This document shows, one piece after another, positions 37,277-45,516 of a stretch of 64,000 nucleotides of DNA. Where the stretch lies: contig SPDP01000003.1 of NCBI GenBank assembly GCA_009360345.1, positions 372,001 to 436,000 on the forward strand, written 5' to 3'. The notes under the pieces are model-generated. The model made no database searches and was not told the DNA's origin. It saw only the letters and a program-made list of their open reading frames with translations. The DNA is from Alcaligenaceae bacterium SAGV5 (lineage in GTDB: Bacteria; Pseudomonadota; Gammaproteobacteria; Burkholderiales; Burkholderiaceae_B). Each line of letters opens with the position of its first letter. Within the stretch, counting starts at the first letter, position 1. The position numbers and the translations under genes are program-made.

Positions 37277-37987
37277 TTAGCCGTGCCTGGCGGGGAGACG
37301 CAGGAACGGCATGTGCCGGGCCGCCGGGCCGGTGGCCTCCAGCATGCGCTCGAGCCATTGGGCGACGACGTCGCCTTCCGCCAGGACGGGAAAATCGCTG
37401 ACGCAGCGGGCCCACTGGAAGCCGCCGAAAACGATGTAGTCGGCATAGGCCGGAGCGTCGCCGCACAGGAAAGGCTGGGCCTTGAGCACCAGCCGCAGCG
37501 GCATCAGGCCCGCCCGGAATTCCTCGACGCGGGTATCGCGGTCGGCGCAGACCGCGGACAGCGGCATGCCCATGCGTTGCTCGCGGCTGGCGTGGAAGTA
37601 GGACAGGTCGCCTTCGTGCAGCGCGGCGGGGATATCGACCAGCACCAGGCGCGTGAGACCGGGCAGTTGCACGGAGTCGGCCCAACTGTTGACGAATCTG
37701 GCCAGGGCCTGCGCCTGCGGTCCGCCGAACAGCGAGGGCGCATCGGGATAGGCCGCTTCGAGATACAGCGCGATCTGCCAGGAGTCGGATACCACCTGCT
37801 CACCGTCGACCAGCACGGGCACGCGGCCCTGCCCCGAGAACGCGAGCTTGTCCTTCTCCGTGAAGCGCCACGGCACGGTTTCCACCTCCAGGCCCTTGTG
37901 CGCCAGCGCCAGCCGCGCGCGCCAGCAATAGGGGCTGAAGCGGAAGTCGGGGTTGGCGCCGGCAAGGTCGTACAGGAGTCTGGCCAT
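37277..37987 (-). CDS. Glutathione S-transferase family protein
   Basis: 236 residues. The N-terminal thioredoxin-like domain (MARLLYDLAGANPDFRFSPYCWRARLALAHKGLEVE, in parts, with GQGRVPVLVDG and VSDSWQIALYLE) is followed by the helical C-terminal domain with the FLCGDAPAYADYIVFGGFQWAR core. SPYCWR places a Ser or Cys at the glutathione thiol position. Members conjugate or cleave with glutathione, and the pattern recalls beta-etherase-like enzymes. It lies upstream of the ahpC promoter region on the same strand. Confidence 0.88.
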   Translation of the reverse strand: MARLLYDLAGANPDFRFSPYCWRARLALAHKGLEVETVPWRFTEKDKLAFSGQGRVPVLVDGEQVVSDSWQIALYLEAAYPDAPSLFGGPQAQALARFVNSWADSVQLPGLTRLVLVDIPAALHEGDLSYFHASREQRMGMPLSAVCADRDTRVEEFRAGLMPLRLVLKAQPFLCGDAPAYADYIVFGGFQWARCVSDFPVLAEGDVVAQWLERMLEATGPAARHMPFLRLPARHG

Positions 37988-38076
37988 CGGTCGGGTCTCG
38001 GATTGGTAGCGGGACGAGCGACAACTATACCTTTCATCCCGATGCCGGGAGCTTCGCCACGACCCTGCCGAGGGCC

Positions 38077-38631
38077 CTAGAACAAGCCCGGCTGGCGGCG
38101 GCCCTCGCGCGATGCCAGCCGTACGCCTTCGTGTTCGAGCAGCCAGATCTTCCGGTGCAGCCCGCCGCCGTAGCCGGTCAGGCTGGCGTTGGCGCCGATG
38201 ACACGATGGCAGGGGACCACGATGCTGACGGGATTCGCGCCGTTGGCCAGTCCGACCGCGCGGACTGCCTTGGGCCGGCCGATGCGCCGGGCGAGTTCGG
38301 AATAGCTGATGGTCTGCCCCACGGGAATGCGCCGGAGTTCGCGCCAGACGTCGCGTTGGAAGGCGGTGCCGGCGGTGGCGACTTCCAGGCCGTCGATGGC
38401 CGGCAACTCGCCCCCCATGTAGGCCTCCAACTGCCGCCGTGCCTCGCTGGGCGCGCCGCGCTCGCGCAGCGCGTAGCCCTGCCTGCCGTAATGGTGTCCC
38501 AGCAGTTCGTGCATGCGAGGCTGGTAATCTTCCCAGTCGACCGCGCGCAGGCGGCTGTCCTCGTCAGTCAGGATGAGCATCTGCCCCACGGGCGTGGGGC
38601 GGTATTCCACAAGAAGGGTCAGGGGGGTCAT
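38077..38631 (-). CDS. ogt: Methylated-DNA--protein-cysteine methyltransferase
   Basis: 184 residues from the ATG at 38631. The acceptor Cys141 sits in VVPCHRVIG. FQRDVWRELRRIPVGQTISYSELARRIGRPKAVRAVG, read in parts, is the DNA-binding part, and GYGGGLHRKIWLLEHE is the conserved C-terminus. It repairs O6-methylguanine by self-alkylation. No Ada-type zinc domain is present, so it is Ogt-like. Its ATG overlaps the stop of the DUF488 gene (ATGA). Confidence 0.93.
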   Translation of the reverse strand: MTPLTLLVEYRPTPVGQMLILTDEDSRLRAVDWEDYQPRMHELLGHHYGRQGYALRERGAPSEARRQLEAYMGGELPAIDGLEVATAGTAFQRDVWRELRRIPVGQTISYSELARRIGRPKAVRAVGLANGANPVSIVVPCHRVIGANASLTGYGGGLHRKIWLLEHEGVRLASREGRRQPGLF

Positions 38632-39005
38632 GAGGGATGGCGGGCGGTTCGCAACAGCGCCTCGCGCAGCACGATTGCATGATTGTGATCGGGATCCTTC
38701 GCGCCATACAGCAAGGTGATCGGGTGATCCCCGGCGTCGCGCAGCAGGTCCGCCAGTCCCTGCCGCTGCGCATCGCCCTTGAGCTCGGCCGCGTAGCGCA
38801 GGTGGAATTCGGCCCAGCGTTCGGGCAGGTGGCCGAACCAGCGCCGCAGCTCGGGGCTGGGCGCGAGGTCTTTGGGCCAGGCGTCGTAGACCAGGTCCTC
38901 GCGGCGGATCCCGCGGGGCCACAGCCGGTCCACCAGGACCCGGTAGCGGCCCGCCGCGACGGCCGCATGGTCATAGACCCGGTGCAATTCGATGTCAGGT
39001 TTCAT
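38628..39005 (-). CDS. DUF488 family protein
   Basis: 125 residues with the DUF488 pattern: HRVYDHAAVAAGRYRVLVDRLWPRGIRREDL in parts, WPKDLAPSPELRRWFGH and ITLLYGAKDPDHNHAIVLRE. Function is not established in the family as far as I know. It is translationally coupled to ogt and lies 12 nt after the pirin gene, so the three probably form one transcript. Confidence 0.88.
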   Translation of the reverse strand: MKPDIELHRVYDHAAVAAGRYRVLVDRLWPRGIRREDLVYDAWPKDLAPSPELRRWFGHLPERWAEFHLRYAAELKGDAQRQGLADLLRDAGDHPITLLYGAKDPDHNHAIVLREALLRTARHPS

Positions 39006-39017
39006 CGTCCATGCCTT

Positions 39018-39896
39018 TCAAGCCAGGCGCCCGTCGCGGAAATCGCTCAGCGCCTGGAAAATTTCCTGCTGGTCGTTCATGACGAACGGTCCGTATTGCG
39101 CGATGGGTTCGCGCAGCGGATGCCCCGCGATCAGCAGCGCGCGGGCCGGCCCGCCGTGCGCGGCCAGGACGACGCCGTCCGTGTCGGGGGCGTTGGCCAG
39201 GATGGCCATGCGGCCGGCCTCGACCGAGGTGGCGCCGATCACGACGCTGCCGCGATACACATAGACGAAGGCATTGTGGCCGGCGGGCAGGCGCTGCGCA
39301 AACTGCGTTTGCGCCGGCAGGTGCACGTCGAGGTAATACGGCTCGGTCGCCGGCCGGGCCACCGCGCCTTCGACGCCATGGCTGCGCCCGGCGATGACCG
39401 TCGCCTCGACGCCGGAGGCGGTCGTGGCGCGGGGCAGGTCCGCGGCCTGGAAGTCGCGGTACCACGGCGCCGACATCTTGTCGCGCGCGGGCAGGTTCAG
39501 CCACAGCTGGAAGCCCTCCATGACGCCCTGGTCCTGCTGCGGGAGTTCGGAGTGGATCACCCCTCGGCCCGCGGTCATCCATTGCACGCCGCCGTTTTCC
39601 AGCAGGCCTTCGTGGCCGGCGCTGTCCCGGTGTCGCATGCGGCCCGCGATCATGTAGGTGATGGTCTCGAAGCCGCGGTGCGGGTGATCCGGAAAGCCAG
39701 CGATGTAGTCATCGGGGTTGTCGGTGCCGAATGCGTCCAGCATCAGGAACGGATCCAGGCGGCGCTGCAGGTGCTGGTCGATGACCCGGGTGAGCTTGAC
39801 GCCGGCCCCGTCGGACGTGGCCCGGCCGGCGACGATGCGTTCGATGTCGCGGGGGTGGCTGACCGTCTCGGAGGTGGCTGCCGGGAGCGTGGACAT
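39018..39896 (-). CDS. Pirin-family bicupin protein
   Basis: 292 residues from the ATG at 39896, with AAGGAG upstream. The metal ligands of the N-terminal cupin are visible: His71 and His73 (PDHPHRGFETI), His115 and Glu117 (GVIHSE). The C-terminal cupin ends with the PLREPIAQYGPFVMN segment. Bacterial pirins such as YhhW act as quercetin-type dioxygenases or bind metabolic enzymes; the substrate here is unknown. First gene of the pirin-DUF488-ogt set. Confidence 0.93.
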   Translation of the reverse strand: MSTLPAATSETVSHPRDIERIVAGRATSDGAGVKLTRVIDQHLQRRLDPFLMLDAFGTDNPDDYIAGFPDHPHRGFETITYMIAGRMRHRDSAGHEGLLENGGVQWMTAGRGVIHSELPQQDQGVMEGFQLWLNLPARDKMSAPWYRDFQAADLPRATTASGVEATVIAGRSHGVEGAVARPATEPYYLDVHLPAQTQFAQRLPAGHNAFVYVYRGSVVIGATSVEAGRMAILANAPDTDGVVLAAHGGPARALLIAGHPLREPIAQYGPFVMNDQQEIFQALSDFRDGRLA

Positions 39897-40058
39897 ATCG
39901 GTCTCCTTTGGAAGGAGGCGCCTGTGCTCTGGTCGCGTCTCCAGGGCTTTCCAGCATAGACCCAAGTCGGCTGCCGGGGCAAAGCGGGACAGGGTTGGCG
40001 GGCACTTCGTCTGTCACGGCCGTGCGCTTGCTCTTCCTTTCGTGCCCGTCGATAATAA

Positions 40059-41933
40059 ATGCAACAAATTGATAAATCAGCAATGGGGGGTATCGAATTG
40101 ATTCGAGTTCGTGATTTCTCAGAATGGCGAGGCATTGGCAACGCATTGCCGGTCCGTGGCATTGCCGGGGGACTCGCGGCGGTAGTGCTGGCCGCGCTGG
40201 CGGCCTGTGGCGGCGATGGGGCCGTGCCGCCGCCGGTCGATCCCCTGCAGCCGTACCGTGACCAGGTCGTCAATTGGCGGGCCTGCGATCCCGAAACCCT
40301 GGGCGGCGAATCTCCCGCTTATTTCACCCTGAAGGACCGCCTGAGCTGCGCGACCGTACGCGTACCGCTCGACTACTCGAACCCCGGGAAAGGCGACGCC
40401 GTCGTGGCCGTCTCCCGCGTGGCGGCGGGCGAGCGGTCGCAGCGGCTGGGCTCGATCCTGATCAATCCGGGCGGCCCTGGCGGCGACGGCCTGGCCTGGT
40501 CGTTGAACCTGGCGGCGCTGTGGGGCGGCGCCAGCGAGTCCACCACGACGGGACAGCAGTTGCGCACGATCGCCCAGCGCTACGACATGATCGGCTTCTC
40601 GCCGCGCGGGGTCGGCGCCAGCAGCCGCATGTACTGCGGCACGAGCGGGCTGCTCAGGCCCGAGCACCATAGTTCGGACCGCAGCGAGGCCAATGTCGCG
40701 GCCATGCTTTTCAATGCCAATGCGCTGGGCGACGCCTGCCTGCGCAATCCGCTGGTCAAGTACATCAACACCGACGCCACGGTCCGCGACATGGACCTGA
40801 TCCGCGGACTGCTCGGCGACGCCAAGTTCAACTACGTCGGCATTTCCTACGGAACCTGGCTGGGTGCCTGGTATGCGTCCCTGTTCCCCGAACGGGTCGG
40901 GCGCATGGTGCTGGACAGCTCGATGGATGTCACCGGCAACATCGACGTCAACGTCGTGATGCAGCCCATGGCCATGCAGCGCGTCCTGGACGAGTTCATT
41001 GCGCCCTTCGCGGCCCGCCATCCGGACCGTTTCGGGATAGGCACCAACGCGGCCGACATCGCGAAGGTCTATCGCGCGTTGCCCGAGCCCATGCGGGTGG
41101 CGTTCGGCCAGCAGGCGAATCTGCACTCGATCCTCAGCAAGACCAACCGCGTCGCCAAGGGCGCGCAGCTCGTCGCCGCCGCGCGCGGCATGAACCAGGT
41201 CCTGATCGACAACCCCGCCAGCATCCGCGATTTCTCGGTGCTGGACGCGAAATTGATGGAGTACGAGTTCGTGCCGGACTCCTTCGGCGACGATATCGAG
41301 ATACGGGGGCTGGCCCAGGCCATGCTCCAGCCGTATCTCCAAGCCTACGAGCCGACGGCCGCGCCGGTCGAGTTCGGCACGTTCAACTCCGTGTTCAACA
41401 CCGTGGTGTGCAACGACACGGCCGCCACGAGCGCCGACCCGCAATACTGGGTGAGATTGGGCAACGAGATGGCGGCCAGCTATCCCTACGAGGGCGGTTC
41501 GGTCACCCGCAGCCTGTGCGCGACCTGGGGCGGGCCTTCGGTTTCCAAGCCGCCGGTGTCGCGCGCCGGAGCGTCGGCGCCCATCCTGATGCTGCAGACC
41601 GAGTTCGATGCCCAGACCGCGACCGAAGGCGCCCGCCGCTCCTTCGATGCGCTGCCGCAGGCGCACCTGGTCCTGGTCACTGGCTCTTACTCGCATGGCG
41701 TGGTACCGGAAAGCGATGCCTGCGTGGATGCGACGATCGGTGCCTATTTCGCCAACGGCGTGGTGCCGGGGCGCAGCAGCACGTGCGTGGCGCCGCCGCT
41801 GCCCTACGAGGGACCGACCCTGGCCGTTCGCATGGCCAAGACCGGCGTTGCCGAGACGGACGCGGCCGCCCAGGCACGCGAGGCCCTGCGCACGCGCCTG
41901 GACGCGATTTCCGCCTCTGGCGCGAGGTTCTAG
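40059..41933 (+). CDS. Secreted alpha/beta-hydrolase serine peptidase (tripeptidyl aminopeptidase type), probable lipoprotein
   Basis: 624 residues from the ATG at 40059; an in-frame ATG at 40083 gives 616. The hydrophobic segment ends in the lipobox LAAC (Cys50 in the longer numbering), so it is probably lipidated. The oxyanion loop is INPGGPGGDG (135-144), the nucleophile elbow GISYGTWLG gives Ser263, and the later Asp (LQTEFDAQTA) and His (SYSHGVV) complete the triad, with a TAP-like C-terminal domain. Such enzymes remove short peptides from the N-terminus of polypeptides. A terminator follows. The n-region is unusually long for a signal peptide, so the true start may differ. Confidence 0.85.
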   Translation: MQQIDKSAMGGIELIRVRDFSEWRGIGNALPVRGIAGGLAAVVLAALAACGGDGAVPPPVDPLQPYRDQVVNWRACDPETLGGESPAYFTLKDRLSCATVRVPLDYSNPGKGDAVVAVSRVAAGERSQRLGSILINPGGPGGDGLAWSLNLAALWGGASESTTTGQQLRTIAQRYDMIGFSPRGVGASSRMYCGTSGLLRPEHHSSDRSEANVAAMLFNANALGDACLRNPLVKYINTDATVRDMDLIRGLLGDAKFNYVGISYGTWLGAWYASLFPERVGRMVLDSSMDVTGNIDVNVVMQPMAMQRVLDEFIAPFAARHPDRFGIGTNAADIAKVYRALPEPMRVAFGQQANLHSILSKTNRVAKGAQLVAAARGMNQVLIDNPASIRDFSVLDAKLMEYEFVPDSFGDDIEIRGLAQAMLQPYLQAYEPTAAPVEFGTFNSVFNTVVCNDTAATSADPQYWVRLGNEMAASYPYEGGSVTRSLCATWGGPSVSKPPVSRAGASAPILMLQTEFDAQTATEGARRSFDALPQAHLVLVTGSYSHGVVPESDACVDATIGAYFANGVVPGRSSTCVAPPLPYEGPTLAVRMAKTGVAETDAAAQAREALRTRLDAISASGARF

Positions 41934-41963
41934 GCAGCGGGGCGCGGCCTGCGCCCGTCCCAG

Positions 41964-41993
41964 CCGCCTGGCTTTTGCCCAGGCGGTTTTTTT
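41964..41993 (+). terminator. Rho-independent terminator after the peptidase gene
   Basis: CCGCCTGG (41964-41971) pairs with CCAGGCGG (41979-41986), followed by seven T. Confidence 0.88.
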
Positions 41994-42007
41994 CGCCCCC
42001 GCGATAT

Positions 42008-42355
42008 CTAGGGCTTGCAGGGAAAGGCTTCCCCCAGCGCGTTCACCAGGATCACCACGGCAGGCAGTCCATGATCCTGCGGCCGGCTGGCCAGCCGCTG
42101 CTGGAAGAGTTCGACCGTGCGCCCGGTGGATACGTTGCCCGGGGCACAGAACGGCAGCGGGGTCTTGGTGGCCATGGATTGGACGCGCATGCCGTCGATC
42201 GCGCCCATCACGAAGGCGGAACAGCCCAGCGAAGCCTCGCCGCTGGCGCCCGGGGCGCATTGTTCGTTCCAGAAGGCGCCGGTCCAGGGTTCGGCGGCGA
42301 AAGCAGGCTGGGCCGCCAGGGCGGCCAGGGACAGCAGGGGGGCGAAGCGTTTCAT
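42008..42355 (-). CDS. Rap1a/Tai-like periplasmic protein
   Basis: 115 residues from the ATG at 42355. A signal peptide (1 to about 21) precedes a small domain with four cysteines (33, 45, 70, 113). The pattern GCSAFVMGAIDGM, then PFCAPGNVSTGRTVELFQQRLASRP and VVILVNALGEAFPC follows the Rap1a/Tai profile as I recall it (FCxPxxVTxGQ...YLxxHPexrhxpA...ALxxAFPC). Rap1a/Tai proteins neutralise type VI amidase effectors in the periplasm. No such effector or secretion gene is in the window. It lies 34 nt after a second cysteine-rich secreted protein gene on the same strand. Confidence 0.75.
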   Translation of the reverse strand: MKRFAPLLSLAALAAQPAFAAEPWTGAFWNEQCAPGASGEASLGCSAFVMGAIDGMRVQSMATKTPLPFCAPGNVSTGRTVELFQQRLASRPQDHGLPAVVILVNALGEAFPCKP

Positions 42356-42389
42356 GGCGATCCTGGGAGCGCGGATTCGGGGGAATGGG

Positions 42390-42722
42390 TCATTTGCCGC
42401 AGCTTTCGCGGACCTTGTCGACGTCGATCTTGCGCGCTTCCATGACACGCACGAGCTGCGCCGTGGCGGTCAGGCAGGCGTTGCCGGCGGGCGCGGCGAC
42501 GGGCGGGGGAGCGCTCGGCGAGCCAGGCAGCGGCGCAAGCAAGGGCGCCGGAGCGGGGGCCTGGATGACCGACTGCGCGCGGGCGTCGCAGTAGTCTGCC
42601 TTCAGGTCGTCGTTGCTCATGGCTTTCAATTCATCGTTGCTGCGTGGCGCGCAGGCGGCGATGGCATTGTGGGCGGCGAACAGGCCGGCGGCGATCAGGG
42701 CGAGTCTCGGGAGTAGCGTCAT
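42390..42722 (-). CDS. Small secreted four-cysteine protein, function unknown
   Basis: 110 residues from the ATG at 42722. The signal peptide ends near residue 23 (HNAIAA), just before Cys24. Cysteines at 24, 45, 83 and 108 suggest two disulfides. A short internal duplication (NDELKAM / NDDLKAD, 30-42) and a Pro/Ala linker (55-80) separate an N- and a C-terminal part. I recognise no family. It shares strand, size class and four-cysteine content with the Rap1a/Tai-like gene directly downstream, so the two are likely one operon acting in the periplasm. Confidence 0.7.
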   Translation of the reverse strand: MTLLPRLALIAAGLFAAHNAIAACAPRSNDELKAMSNDDLKADYCDARAQSVIQAPAPAPLLAPLPGSPSAPPPVAAPAGNACLTATAQLVRVMEARKIDVDKVRESCGK

Positions 42723-42818
42723 GGCTGCAAGGGGTAGTCGCGATCCTGGAACGGGAGGCCTGGAGGCCGCCGCGTCGCGGCCCGCCTTGGCATGCCGGAT
42801 AGTATATGAGTCTTCCAT

Positions 42819-42833
42819 GGGGACGTCGTCCCC
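42819..42833. promoter_or_regulatory. 15-nt palindrome between divergent genes
   Basis: GGGGACG-T-CGTCCCC is a perfect palindrome around a central T. It lies 20 nt before ypeA and about 100 nt upstream of the divergent four-cysteine protein gene. TATATG-like AT bases sit beside it (about 42803). Confidence 0.45.
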
Positions 42834-42853
42834 GTCGATTGCCTTGGAAAACC

Positions 42854-43273
42854 ATGTTCATCCGTTCATACCGGGCCGCGGATGAAGCGGCCATGCTCGC
42901 TTTGTGGCAGGCCTGCGGCCTGATCCGCCCCTGGAACGACCCCCGCAAGGATATCCAGCGCAAACTGGCCGTGCAGCCCGAGCTGTTCCTGGTCGGAGAG
43001 TCCGCCGGCGAGCCGGTCGCCTCGGCCATGGTGGGGTTCGACGGGCATCGGGGCTGGGTGTACTACCTGGCGGTGCGCCCCGATCATCAGCGGCGCGGCC
43101 ATGGCAGGCGGCTGATGGCCCACGCCGAACAGCTCCTGGTCGAGCGGGGCTGCCCGAAGATCAACCTGCTTGTGCGCACCGCGAACGGGGCGGTGGTCGA
43201 TTTCTATCGATCCCTGGGGTATGCGCAGGATGAGGCGGTCAGTCTGGGCAAGCGGCTGATTCCCGATCTGTGA
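42854..43273 (+). CDS. ypeA: GNAT-family N-acetyltransferase, YpeA type
   Basis: 139 residues. The N-terminus FIRSYRAADEAAMLALWQACGLIRPWNDPRKDI, in parts, is the YpeA signature. The acetyl-CoA loop is VRPDHQRRGHGRRLM, and the C-terminus FYRSLGYAQDEAVSLGKRLI fits. The acceptor substrate of YpeA is not known to me. Divergent from the secreted-protein pair. Confidence 0.9.
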   Translation: MFIRSYRAADEAAMLALWQACGLIRPWNDPRKDIQRKLAVQPELFLVGESAGEPVASAMVGFDGHRGWVYYLAVRPDHQRRGHGRRLMAHAEQLLVERGCPKINLLVRTANGAVVDFYRSLGYAQDEAVSLGKRLIPDL

Positions 43274-43416
43274 CGGCCAATGCCCGCCCGATGGCTATTA
43301 TCACGACAATCCTCCCAAAAACCGGCGAACCGGGTGTGAACACGTTTCCATTGCGCGAGGAATTGTTTTTGATTCTTTGCAATCTGGCGTCGAACACGGG
43401 CCGGCGCGGAAAAGAA

Positions 43417-43447
43417 AAACCCCGTGGACGGGAAATCCACGGGGTTT
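43417..43447 (-). terminator. Rho-independent terminator for tmRNA
   Basis: AAACCCCGTGGA (43417-43428) pairs perfectly with TCCACGGGGTTT (43436-43447). The T-rich tail is on the minus strand, just past the tmRNA 3' end. Confidence 0.9.
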
Positions 43448-43458
43448 GTCAGGGGAGT

Positions 43459-43882
43459 TGGTGGAGCCGGCGGGAATTGAACCCGCGTCCGAAAGCCCTC
43501 TACAGACAGTTCTACATGTGTAGTCGGTTTATTTGGATTTAACCGTGTACTTAGCCAATCGACAGGCCGGCACACAGCGATTCACGTAGTTTAAGCATGA
43601 ACCGTGTGACCCCAGTTCATACCGATTCCTTGTAAATGACGCTGCTGCAGTTCAAGATCGGCTGCTTCGGGGGTTATGGCCCTAGACAGGGATCCTTAGG
43701 AAAGTTGCCTCTCCTCTGCCCGACCCAAGGACAGATCGGTGCAGCGGCTCACCGCTTAAGCGGCGAGTTCGAAACGCTCGTCGTTAGTGGCGTTTATTTG
43801 CGTTCCAGTGGTTTAACGAGCTTACTGGTGCTCGACATGCCCTGTGCTGCTTCGTGACCCCCGTCGAAACCGGTACGGCCCC
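43459..43882 (-). ncRNA. ssrA: Transfer-messenger RNA (tmRNA)
   Basis: On the minus strand the 5' end GGGGCCG and the 3' end CGGCTCC-A-CCA pair as an alanine-like acceptor stem, with TTTCGACGGGGGTC after the 5' end and GGTTCAATTCCCGCC as T-arm. The tag-coding frame (43791 to 43756) reads A-T-N-D-E-R-F-E-L-A-A followed by TAA. A TACAAT -10 box sits 8 nt upstream of the 5' end (43891-43896). The RNA rescues stalled ribosomes and tags the product for proteolysis. Total length is 424 nt including CCA. The tag differs from the ANDERFALAA form I recall for this group. Confidence 0.95.
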
Positions 43883-43960
43883 TTGGAAGGATTGTATCCC
43901 ATATGGCGGCAAGGCAGCGGGTTTTCAAGGGGAGGGCCGTCAGCGCTCCCGCCGCGACCT

Positions 43961-44626
43961 TCAGGCCGGCCGCAGGCGCCGTATCGCGGGCAGCAGGTCC
44001 GGGACCGAGGCCACGACCGTGTCCGCTCCCCAGGCTTCCACGGGCACGCCGTCGCCGCAATAGCCATAGGCGGTCGCGATGGTCTTCATGCCCGCCGCCT
44101 TGCCGGCGACGATGTCGCGCTGGTCGTCGCCCACGTAAAGGCAGGACTGCGGCGCCACGCCGACTTCCCGCGCGGCGTGCAGCAGCGGCTCGGGGTGCGG
44201 TTTCGAATGGGCGGTGGTGTCGCCGCAGACGACCACGGCACTATGCTGTTCGAGCGCCAGGTGGCGCACCAGCGGCGTGGTGAACCGGGTGACCTTGTTG
44301 GTGACGATGCCCCATGTCCAGCCTTCCTGGACGAGGTTGGCCAGCAGGTCTTCCACGCCGGGGAAAAGAACGGTGTGCACGGCGATGTTGGCCGCGTAGT
44401 CATCCAGGAACTGCTGCTTGCACGCCTCGTATTCGGGGGAGTCGGGCGTGAGCCCCAGGGCCACGCCCAGCAGGCCGCGCGCGCCATGCGAGGCCATGGG
44501 GCGCAGTTGTTCATAGGGCAGGGCGGGCAGGCCGCGGCGCAGGCGTTGCTGATTGGCCGCCGCCGCCAGGTCGGGGGCGGTATCGGCCAGGGTGCCGTCG
44601 AAATCGAAAAGAACCAGCGGTTTCAT
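43961..44626 (-). CDS. gph: Phosphoglycolate phosphatase, HAD family
   Basis: 221 residues from the ATG at 44626. The HAD motifs are [14 protein letters not shown] (nucleophile Asp), GIVTNK (motif II), and KPHPEPLL with [19 protein letters not shown] (motifs III and IV). It removes phosphate from 2-phosphoglycolate, for example from DNA repair. Its ATG overlaps the ubiG stop by 4 nt, the usual ubiG-gph coupling. Confidence 0.93.
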   Translation of the reverse strand: MKPLVLFDFDGTLADTAPDLAAAANQQRLRRGLPALPYEQLRPMASHGARGLLGVALGLTPDSPEYEACKQQFLDDYAANIAVHTVLFPGVEDLLANLVQEGWTWGIVTNKVTRFTTPLVRHLALEQHSAVVVCGDTTAHSKPHPEPLLHAAREVGVAPQSCLYVGDDQRDIVAGKAAGMKTIATAYGYCGDGVPVEAWGADTVVASVPDLLPAIRRLRPA

Positions 44627-45348
44627 GAGCGTATCGTGGCCACCATGTAATTGACGCTGCTGTCGCCACTCAGTTTGTAGATTTTCGTCAAGGGGTTGTA
44701 TTCCAGTCCCTTGATGGCGGCCGCTTCCAGGCCGGCGTGCCGGGCTGCGCTCAGCAGTTCGCTGGGACGGATGAAGTGGTCGTAGCTGTGCGTACCCCGC
44801 GGCACCAGCCCCAATATGTATTCGGCGCCCAGGATGGCGAAGGTAAACGATTTCAAATTGCGATTCAGCGTCGAGAAAAAGACACGGCCGCCGGGTTTGA
44901 CCAGCGCGGCGCAGGCATGAATCACCGATTCCGGATCCGGCACGTGTTCCAGTAATTCCATGCAGGTCACGATATCGAAAGCGGCGGGCTGATCGGCGGC
45001 AAGCTGTTCCACGCTGATATTGCGGTATTCCACTTTCACGCCGCTTTCCAGGCTGTGCAGTTTCGCGACTTTCAGCGATTTTTCGGCCAGGTCGATGCCG
45101 GTGACCGTTGCTCCGCGCGCCGCCATGCTTTCGGCGAGTATGCCGCCGCCGCATCCGACGTCCAGCACGGACTTGTTGCCCAGTCCGCCCGCCATCTGGC
45201 TGATCCACTCCAGGCGCAGGGGGTTGATGGCGTGCAGCGGCTTGAATTCGCTTTCAGGGTCCCACCAGCGCGAGGCCAGGGCGCTGAACTTGGCCAGTTC
45301 GGCCGCATCGGCGTTGACGGGCCGGGGTTCCTGGGCGGTGGTCGTCAT
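44623..45348 (-). CDS. ubiG: Ubiquinone biosynthesis O-methyltransferase
   Basis: 241 residues from the ATG at 45348 (a GGAG lies 5 nt upstream; another in-frame ATG is 12 nt earlier). The SAM-binding motif [15 protein letters not shown] and UbiG markers [19 protein letters not shown] and NRNLKSF are clear, with the C-terminal DSSVNYMVA. It performs both O-methylations in ubiquinone synthesis. It follows ompA on the minus strand, separated by a terminator, and is coupled to gph. Confidence 0.96.
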   Translation of the reverse strand: MTTTAQEPRPVNADAAELAKFSALASRWWDPESEFKPLHAINPLRLEWISQMAGGLGNKSVLDVGCGGGILAESMAARGATVTGIDLAEKSLKVAKLHSLESGVKVEYRNISVEQLAADQPAAFDIVTCMELLEHVPDPESVIHACAALVKPGGRVFFSTLNRNLKSFTFAILGAEYILGLVPRGTHSYDHFIRPSELLSAARHAGLEAAAIKGLEYNPLTKIYKLSGDSSVNYMVATIRS

Positions 45349-45390
45349 GACGGGCTCCATGTGACGGCAAAAAATGCCCCTTGCTTGCCG

Positions 45391-45430
45391 CTGAGCGGCC
45401 GCGCTGCCCCGAGAGGGGGCACAGCCTGGC
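45391..45430. repeat. Short GC-rich palindromic repeat, related to that at 57.7 kb
   Basis: TGCCCC-gaga-GGGGGCA flanked by CGGCC..GCCTGGCG-like bases resembles the CCCCCCGAGGGGGG core at 57769-57782. It looks like a dispersed intergenic repeat of this lineage. Confidence 0.4.
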
Positions 45431-45432
45431 GA

Positions 45433-45462
45433 CAAAAAAACAAACCCCGCAAGGCGGGGTTT
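45433..45462 (-). terminator. Rho-independent terminator after ompA
   Basis: AAACCCCGC-aag-GCGGGGTTT with a T-run on the minus strand. A second hairpin CCGGCGGTA/TACCGCCGG lies between it and the ompA stop (45466-45493). Confidence 0.85.
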
Positions 45463-45516
45463 CAGCCGGCGGTACCCCGAAGGATACCGCCGGAATCCAG
45501 CTGTCAGGCAGTGGAT

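Noticed and set aside
43270..43542. Short forward open frame ending in ELNPRPKALYRQF
   Set aside because: It runs across the tmRNA 3' end and its terminator; the protein-like text is tmRNA sequence read through.
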